A DNA stretch of 64,000 nucleotides. It comes from Halomonas zincidurans B6. Lineage in GTDB: Bacteria > Pseudomonadota > Gammaproteobacteria > Pseudomonadales > Halomonadaceae. This document shows positions 59,082 to 64,000 of this stretch, piece after piece. Under the pieces are notes generated by a model that ran no database searches, was not told the origin of the DNA, and saw only the letters and a program-made list of their open reading frames with translations. The stretch spans positions 434,001-498,000 of the forward strand of contig NZ_JNCK01000001.1 in the NCBI RefSeq assembly GCF_000731955.1. The letters are read 5' to 3'. Position 1 is the first letter of the stretch. Every line of letters begins with the position of its first letter. The translations under genes were made by a program, and so were the position numbers.

Positions 59082-62000
59082 ATGCTCGAACTGAGAGGCG
59101 CGCCCGCCCTTTCCGCTTTCCGTCATGCCAAGCTGCTGGCCACGCTGCGTGCCCGGGTTCCCGAGATCGAGACGCTGCACGCCGAATACGTGCACTTCGT
59201 GGACCACGACGGCGACTGGACTTCCGGTGAGCGCACCGTGCTCGACAGTCTGCTCGCCTACGGCGCCCGGGAAGAGGCTCCGGCCGCGCGCGAAGGTCAC
59301 CTGTTCCTGGTGGTGCCGCGACTCGGCACGCTGTCGCCGTGGTCGTCCAAGGCCACCGACATCGCCCACAATTGCGGCCTGAACCGGGTCCGGCGCATCG
59401 AACGGGGCATCGCCTACCGGGTGACTCTCGACGGCGTGCTCAGCGAGGCGGCCTTCGAGGCGATCATCGCCACCCTGCACGACCGCATGACCGAATCGGT
59501 GCTCGCCAACTCAAGCGACGCGGCCAAGCTGTTCGCGCAGCGCGCGCCGGCGCCGCTCGCCCAGGTCGACGTGCTCGGCAGCGGGCGCGCCGCGCTGGAG
59601 GCCGCCAACGGCGAGCTGGGCCTGGCGCTGGCCGACGATGAGATCGACTACCTGCACCAGGCATTCGTCGAGCTCGAGCGCAATCCCAGCGATGTCGAGC
59701 TGATGATGTTCGCCCAGGCCAACTCCGAGCACTGCCGGCACAAGATTTTCAACGCCGACTGGCTGATCGACGGCGAGGCGCAGCCGCGCTCGCTGTTCCA
59801 GATGATCAAGAACACCCACGAGCAATCCGGCGACGACGTGCTCTCGGCCTACAGCGACAACGCCGCGGTGATTCGCGGCAGCCGGGCCGGGCGTTTCTTC
59901 GCCGCGCCGCTGCTATTTAACGCGCCCGAAGCCGCGCGAATTAACGCGCCCGAAGCCGCGCGAATTAACGCGTCCGAAGCCGCGCGAACGGCGAACGTCA
60001 ACGCGCCCGAAGCGGCGCGATACGCCACGCATCAGGAACCCATCCATATCCTGATGAAGGTCGAGACCCACAATCACCCGACCGCGATCGCCCCGCATCC
60101 CGGTGCGGCGACCGGCTCGGGCGGCGAGATCCGCGACGAGGGCGCGACCGGCGTCGGCGGCAAGCCCAAGGCCGGGCTGACCGGCTTCGCGGTGTCCAAC
60201 CTGCGCATCCCCGAGTTCGTCCAGCCCTGGGAAGCCTTCGACTACGGCAAGCCCGAACGCATCCAGAGCGCGCTTCAGATCATGCTCGAGGCGCCGATCG
60301 GCGGGGCGGCCTTCAACAACGAGTTCGGCCGCCCCAACCTCGCCGGTTATTTCCGCAGCTACGAGCAGGACGCGGTGGGCGTCGACGGCATCGAGCGGCG
60401 CGGCTACCACAAGCCGGTGATGCTGGCCGGCGGCTACGGCAACATCCGCGAGGGCCACGTCGCCAAGCGCGAGATACCCATCGGCGCCAAGCTGATCGTG
60501 ATGGGCGGCCCGGCGATGCTGATCGGGCTCGGCGGCGGGGCGGCCTCGAGCATGGCGTCCGGTACCTCGAGCGAGGATCTCGATTTCGCCTCGGTGCAAC
60601 GCGGCAACCCCGAGATGGAGCGCCGCGCCCAGGAGGTCATCGACCGTTGCTGGGCGCTGGGCGATGAAAATCCCATCCGCTTCATCCACGACGTCGGCGC
60701 CGGCGGGCTGTCCAACGCCCTGCCCGAGCTGGTCAAGGACGGCGGGCGTGGCGGGCGCTTCGAGCTGCGCGACGTGCCCAACGCCGAGCCGGGCATGAGC
60801 CCGCTGGAGATCTGGTGCAACGAGGCCCAGGAGCGCTACGTGCTGGCGGTGGCGGCCGACGATCTGGCCACCTTCGAGGCGCTGTGCGCGCGCGAGCGCT
60901 GCCCCTACGCGGTGGTCGGCGAGGCCGTCGAGGCGCATCACCTGGCCGTGCACGACGATCACTTCGACAGCACACCGATCGATCTGCCGATGAGCGTGCT
61001 GTTCGGCAAGCCGCCCAGGATGCAGCGCGAGTTCACGCGCCAGGCGCGGCCGATGCCGGGCGCCGATTTCGACAATCTCGACCTGCGCGAGGCCCTCGAT
61101 CGGGTGCTGCGCCTGCCGGCGGTGGCCTCGAAGAGTTTTTTGATCACCATCGGCGATCGTTCGATCACCGGCCAGGTCGCCCGCGATCAGATGGTCGGCC
61201 CGTGGCAGGTGCCGGTGGCCGACGTGGCGGTGACTACCGCCAGTTACGACACCCACGCCGGCGAGGCCATGGCGATGGGCGAGCGAGCGCCGGTGGCGCT
61301 GATCGACCCGGCGGCCAGCGCCCGGCTGGCGGTCGCCGAGACGGTCACCAATCTTGCCGCGGCGCCCATCGCCACGCTCGGCGACGTCAAGCTTTCCGCC
61401 AACTGGATGAGCGCCGCCGATCACCCCGGCGAGAACCAGGCGCTGTATGACGCCGTGCACGCGGTGGGCATGGAACTCTGCCCTCAGCTTGGCATCGCCA
61501 TTCCGGTGGGCAAGGACTCGATGTCGATGCGCACCGCCTGGCAGGCGGGCGAGGGCGACGACGCCGAGGACAAGGCGATCACCGCGCCGCTGACCCTCAA
61601 CGTCACCGGTTTCGCGCCGGTCACCGACGCGCTCGCCACGCTGACGCCGCAGTTGCGCCTCGACCGCGACGAGAGCGATCTGATCCTGATCGACCTGGGC
61701 GGCGGCCGGAATCGCCTGGGCGGCTCGGCACTGGCCCAGGTCTACGGCCAGGTCGGCGACGTCTGCCCGGATCTCGACGAGGCCGAGGATCTTGCAGCGT
61801 TCTTCGCCGTGATCCAGGGCCTCAATGCCGACGGCAAGCTGCTCGCCTACCACGATCGCAGCGACGGCGGGTTGCTGGTGACGCTGCTGGAAATGGCTTT
61901 CGCCGGCCGCGGCGGGCTCGAGATCAAGCTCGACTGGCTGGTCGACGACGCCTTCGAGGCGGCCGGCGCGCTGTTCGCCGAGGAGCTCGGCGCGGTGATC

Positions 62001-63095
62001 CAGGTCGATCGCCAGGACACCGAGTTCGTGCTCGCCCAGTTCGCCGCGGCGGGCATCGGCACCTGCGGCGTCATCGCCCGGCCACGCTACGACGATCAGG
62101 TGCGCGTGACGCTGTTCGAGGAGCCGCTGCTCGAGACCACCCGGGCGCTGACCCAGCGCACCTGGGCCGAGACCAGCTATCGCCTGCAGGCGCTGCGCGA
62201 CAACCCGGAGTGCGCCAAGGCCGAGTTCGACGATCTGCTCGACCTGCGCGACCCGGGGCTGTCCGCTTCGCCGAGCTTCGACGTCGACGAGGACATCGCC
62301 GCGCCGTTCGTCAACGCGACCCGCCCGCGCATGGCGATCCTGCGCGAGCAGGGCGTCAACGGCCAGCTGGAGATGGCCGCGGCCTTCGACAAGGCCGGCT
62401 TCGAGGCCATCGACGTGCACATGAGCGACATTCTCGAAGGCCGCGTGAGCCTCGACGCGTTCAAGGGGCTGGTCGCCTGCGGCGGCTTCTCCTACGGCGA
62501 CGTGCTCGGCGCCGGCGGCGGTTGGGCCAAGTCGGCGCTGTTCAACGCCCGCGCTCGCGAGCAGTTCGCGGCGTTCTTCGCGCGCGACGACAGTTTCGCG
62601 CTGGGCGTGTGCAACGGCTGCCAGATGTTCTCGCAGCTCAAGGAACTGATTCCCGGCGCCGACAACTGGCCGCGCTTCGTGCGCAACGAGTCCGAGCAGT
62701 TCGAGGCGCGGGTGTCGATGGTCCAGGTCGAGCAGAGCCCATCGATCCTGCTCGCCGGCATGGAGGGCTCGCGGCTGCCGATCGCCGTGGCCCACGGCGA
62801 GGGGCGCGCCGAGTTCCGCGACGCCGGCCATCTGCGCGCCATGCAGGGCAGCGAGCAGATCGCGCTGCGCTACGTCGACAACTACGGCCAGGTGACCACC
62901 CGCTATCCGGCCAACCCCAACGGCTCGCCGTCCGGGGTGACCGGGCTGACCACGCCGGACGGGCGCGTCACCATCATGATGCCGCACCCCGAGCGGGTGG
63001 CCCGCGCCGTCACCAACTCCTGGCGGCCGGCGGAATGGACCCGCGATGGCGCCTGGATGCGGCTGTTCCGCAACGCCCGGGTCTGGCTCGGCTGA
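59082..63095 (+). CDS. purL: Phosphoribosylformylglycinamidine synthase (single chain)
   Basis: A 1337-residue enzyme of purine synthesis, converting FGAR and glutamine to FGAM. Domain order: N-terminal (1-150), linker, two AIRS-like ATP-binding halves (HILMKVETHNHPTAIAP and ATGSGGEIRDEGATG at about 322-360; later PVGKDSMSMRTAW), and a class I glutaminase from about 1080, with the nucleophile Cys in FALGVCNGCQMFSQ and MPHPERVARA near the end. Residues 280-314 carry an extra NAPEAAR repeat not usual in the family. Start ATG 59082 matches MLELRGAPALSAFR; earlier starts are unlikely. A hairpin follows the stop. Confidence 0.95.
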   Translation: MLELRGAPALSAFRHAKLLATLRARVPEIETLHAEYVHFVDHDGDWTSGERTVLDSLLAYGAREEAPAAREGHLFLVVPRLGTLSPWSSKATDIAHNCGLNRVRRIERGIAYRVTLDGVLSEAAFEAIIATLHDRMTESVLANSSDAAKLFAQRAPAPLAQVDVLGSGRAALEAANGELGLALADDEIDYLHQAFVELERNPSDVELMMFAQANSEHCRHKIFNADWLIDGEAQPRSLFQMIKNTHEQSGDDVLSAYSDNAAVIRGSRAGRFFAAPLLFNAPEAARINAPEAARINASEAARTANVNAPEAARYATHQEPIHILMKVETHNHPTAIAPHPGAATGSGGEIRDEGATGVGGKPKAGLTGFAVSNLRIPEFVQPWEAFDYGKPERIQSALQIMLEAPIGGAAFNNEFGRPNLAGYFRSYEQDAVGVDGIERRGYHKPVMLAGGYGNIREGHVAKREIPIGAKLIVMGGPAMLIGLGGGAASSMASGTSSEDLDFASVQRGNPEMERRAQEVIDRCWALGDENPIRFIHDVGAGGLSNALPELVKDGGRGGRFELRDVPNAEPGMSPLEIWCNEAQERYVLAVAADDLATFEALCARERCPYAVVGEAVEAHHLAVHDDHFDSTPIDLPMSVLFGKPPRMQREFTRQARPMPGADFDNLDLREALDRVLRLPAVASKSFLITIGDRSITGQVARDQMVGPWQVPVADVAVTTASYDTHAGEAMAMGERAPVALIDPAASARLAVAETVTNLAAAPIATLGDVKLSANWMSAADHPGENQALYDAVHAVGMELCPQLGIAIPVGKDSMSMRTAWQAGEGDDAEDKAITAPLTLNVTGFAPVTDALATLTPQLRLDRDESDLILIDLGGGRNRLGGSALAQVYGQVGDVCPDLDEAEDLAAFFAVIQGLNADGKLLAYHDRSDGGLLVTLLEMAFAGRGGLEIKLDWLVDDAFEAAGALFAEELGAVIQVDRQDTEFVLAQFAAAGIGTCGVIARPRYDDQVRVTLFEEPLLETTRALTQRTWAETSYRLQALRDNPECAKAEFDDLLDLRDPGLSASPSFDVDEDIAAPFVNATRPRMAILREQGVNGQLEMAAAFDKAGFEAIDVHMSDILEGRVSLDAFKGLVACGGFSYGDVLGAGGGWAKSALFNARAREQFAAFFARDDSFALGVCNGCQMFSQLKELIPGADNWPRFVRNESEQFEARVSMVQVEQSPSILLAGMEGSRLPIAVAHGEGRAEFRDAGHLRAMQGSEQIALRYVDNYGQVTTRYPANPNGSPSGVTGLTTPDGRVTIMMPHPERVARAVTNSWRPAEWTRDGAWMRLFRNARVWLG
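59917..60020 (+). repeat. 24-bp in-frame repeat insertion within purL
   Basis: Three consecutive 24-bp units (59917-59940, 59941-59964 and 59965-59988; the third differs by one base) plus a degenerate copy at 60000-60020 after an 11-nt spacer. In frame they encode NAPEAARI, NAPEAARI, NASEAART and NAPEAARY (residues 280-287, 288-295, 296-303 and 307-314). They sit just before the conserved HILMKVETHNHPTAI block, where other PurL proteins have a short loop. Confidence 0.9.
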
Positions 63096-63117
63096 TTACC
63101 ATCGGAGTGTTGCGATT

Positions 63118-63147
63118 CAACGGGCTTGCCATTCGGCGAGCCCGTTG
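63118..63147 (+). terminator. Hairpin terminator of purL
   Basis: 9-bp perfect arms (63118-63126 and 63139-63147) 22 bases past the purL stop. Only a short GTTT follows, so the T-tract is weak. Confidence 0.65.
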
Positions 63148-63159
63148 ACGTTTCAACCT

Positions 63160-63260
63160 ACGCCGAACGCAGGTTGTCGCAAGGGCGCTATAAACCCTTC
63201 CATGGGCGCTACTTTCGCCATCCATGGCGAAAGACCCTTGCTTTAACCTGCGTTCGGCGT
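63160..63260. other. ~100-nt multi-stem palindromic element
   Basis: An outer 16-bp perfect inverted repeat (63160-63175 and 63245-63260) encloses a 7-bp second stem (63179-63185 with 63235-63241) and an inner 8-bp hairpin with a 4-nt loop (63213-63220 with 63225-63232). The middle also has a GGGCGCTA direct repeat (63183 and 63204). It lies between convergent purL and the YgiN-like gene. It could be a structured RNA, a complex terminator or a MITE-like palindromic element. There is no open reading frame of note. Confidence 0.7.
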
Positions 63261-63289
63261 TCGGGCAGCCGGTGTTTTGAAATACATAC

Positions 63290-63604
63290 TTACTCGGGTC
63301 GTACCGCGGTGTAGAAGAAGCGTACGCTCGGCTGGCCATTCAGCAGCGGCGCGCTGCCCTCCTTGAACGGCGCGTAGTGGGGCATCTGCTGATGATGTTC
63401 GTAGGCGGCGCGATCGCGGTAGACCTCGTGCAGGACGACCAACTCCTCGCTGCCTTCCGGGGTCAGCACGTCGAAGGCCAGGCAACCCTCCTCGTTGGTC
63501 AGCGACTCGCTGGCGTCGTTGTGGGCCAGCGCCAGGAAAGTCGGCACCTGGCCCGGTTTGATCTGAAATTCGGCGATGACCACGAAGTAAGTGGTGTTGG
63601 CCAT
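63290..63604 (-). CDS. YgiN-like antibiotic biosynthesis monooxygenase (ABM) domain protein
   Basis: A 104-residue ferredoxin-like ABM protein, probably a dimer. YFVVIAEFQIKPGQVPTFLA, NEEGCLAFDVLTPEGSEELVVLHEVYRDRAAYEHHQQMPHY are typical of YgiN-type quinol monooxygenases and related Lsr/heme-degrading families. No substrate can be assigned. AAGGAGAGTG precedes the ATG. Confidence 0.86.
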   Translation of the reverse strand: MANTTYFVVIAEFQIKPGQVPTFLALAHNDASESLTNEEGCLAFDVLTPEGSEELVVLHEVYRDRAAYEHHQQMPHYAPFKEGSAPLLNGQPSVRFFYTAVRPE

Positions 63605-63654
63605 GACACTCTCCTTGTCGGTGAAGTCGAAGGATCCCCCGCCTCCGGCGCGGG

Positions 63655-63879
63655 TCAGTCTCGCGAATCCGGCGCGGGACGCGGTGAGGCGTCGTCGATG
63701 CCCAGCTTTTCCTCGAGATCGGCCAGAATGTGGCGGAAGTTCTCGATCAACTGGTCATAGCGGCCGAAGTCGTGGCCGCAATTGTCGCAGAACACGTGGT
63801 ACTGGCCTTCGCGACCCGGCGGAAAGCGCTTCTCGCGGCTGCCGCAGTCGGGGCATTCGGGACCTGTCGGTGCTTGCAT
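63655..63879 (-). CDS. Small zinc-ribbon protein
   Basis: A 74-residue protein with two CxxC pairs, PECPDCGSREKRF and FCDNCGHDFG, in the first half (zinc ribbon), then a helical tail (YDQLIENFRHILADLEEKLG). Start ATG 63879 is set by GAGGAGCC upstream; an earlier frame would add 31 residues with no homology. It may bind nucleic acid or another protein. Function unknown. Confidence 0.7.
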   Translation of the reverse strand: MQAPTGPECPDCGSREKRFPPGREGQYHVFCDNCGHDFGRYDQLIENFRHILADLEEKLGIDDASPRPAPDSRD

Positions 63880-64000
63880 GGGAAGGCTCCTCGTTGTTGC
63901 GATGTGCGATGGAAGGACGGCAACCTCCGGTCGCCCTAAAAGACTACTTCTGGGCACAACGCCGGAATTCAAAGGGCGCCAAGCGTGACGGTCTGCCAGG

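Noticed and set aside
59913..62987. 1024-residue minus-strand open frame opposite purL
   Set aside because: It is an antisense shadow of a GC-rich gene; its composition (His/Arg/Gln/Ala-rich) has no family features, and purL motifs on the plus strand are unmistakable.

Overview
The window is about 64 kb of GC-rich (roughly 65% by eye) gammaproteobacterial chromosome with about 57 protein genes and no rRNA or tRNA that I could see. The purL / mltF / tadA neighbourhood at the right end is a gammaproteobacterial arrangement. The mix of TRAP and tripartite tricarboxylate transporters, gamma-butyrobetaine dioxygenase, RIO-type kinase and GC-rich codon use suggests a Halomonadaceae-like organism (Halomonas, Salinicola or relatives). 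That placement is inference from gene content, not a database match.

Left part (1-10.9 kb): a REP-like palindrome pair, corA, a GT9 glycosyltransferase and a DUF1232 protein lead into the most striking locus, a seven-gene operon at 3.1-10.85 kb. It encodes a GntR/FCD regulator, a class III CoA-transferase, a complete TRAP transporter in the unusual order M-P-Q, an aconitase-family hydro-lyase that lacks one of the three iron-sulfur cysteines, and an HMG-CoA-lyase-family enzyme. Two near-identical palindromes 63 bp apart precede it, and a strong hairpin ends it. The best functional guess is uptake and cleavage of a branched C5 (or C6) dicarboxylate: hydration of the free acid, CoA activation, then cleavage to two central metabolites.

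11-24.8 kb: a basic-amino-acid-type ABC transporter, astE with a DUF1338 putative oxoacid dioxygenase, a chemoreceptor, a D-malate/tartrate dehydrogenase-like gene with its LysR regulator, a GT4 glycosyltransferase, a VTT membrane protein, and a gamma-butyrobetaine dioxygenase with a divergent LysR regulator.

24.8-31.5 kb: a lipid-A-modification-like operon (GT2, LAB-N membrane protein, GT39) diverges from an OmpR-type response regulator and its sensor kinase. Between them lie a PmrA-like CTTAA-N6-CTTAA box and an array of four 84-bp tandem repeats plus a partial fifth. mtfA follows.

31.5-42.4 kb: housekeeping and stress genes (GNAT-nitrilase fusion, GlsB-like, dienelactone hydrolase, DksA-like zinc finger, GlcG-like). 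Next comes an internally deleted IS1111/IS110-type element with 13-bp inverted repeats and a noncoding right end that could hold the guide (bridge/seek) RNA. After it lie a RIO kinase, a DUF1989 protein preceded by a 16-bp perfect inverted repeat, two oxidoreductases and an AI-2E family permease.

42.4-49.6 kb: a complete tctCBA tripartite tricarboxylate transporter, and a tightly overlapped operon of a gamma-glutamyltransferase-family enzyme with two half-size ChrA proteins, diverging from a GntR regulator. A VOC-family remnant follows.

49.6-64 kb: rhlE, a TauE/SafE permease, an orphan GT39, an AraC regulator divergent from a zinc alcohol dehydrogenase, tesB, tadA, mltF, and purL carrying an in-frame 8-residue repeat insertion. 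A ~100-nt multi-hairpin palindromic element, a YgiN-like monooxygenase and a zinc-ribbon protein close the window.
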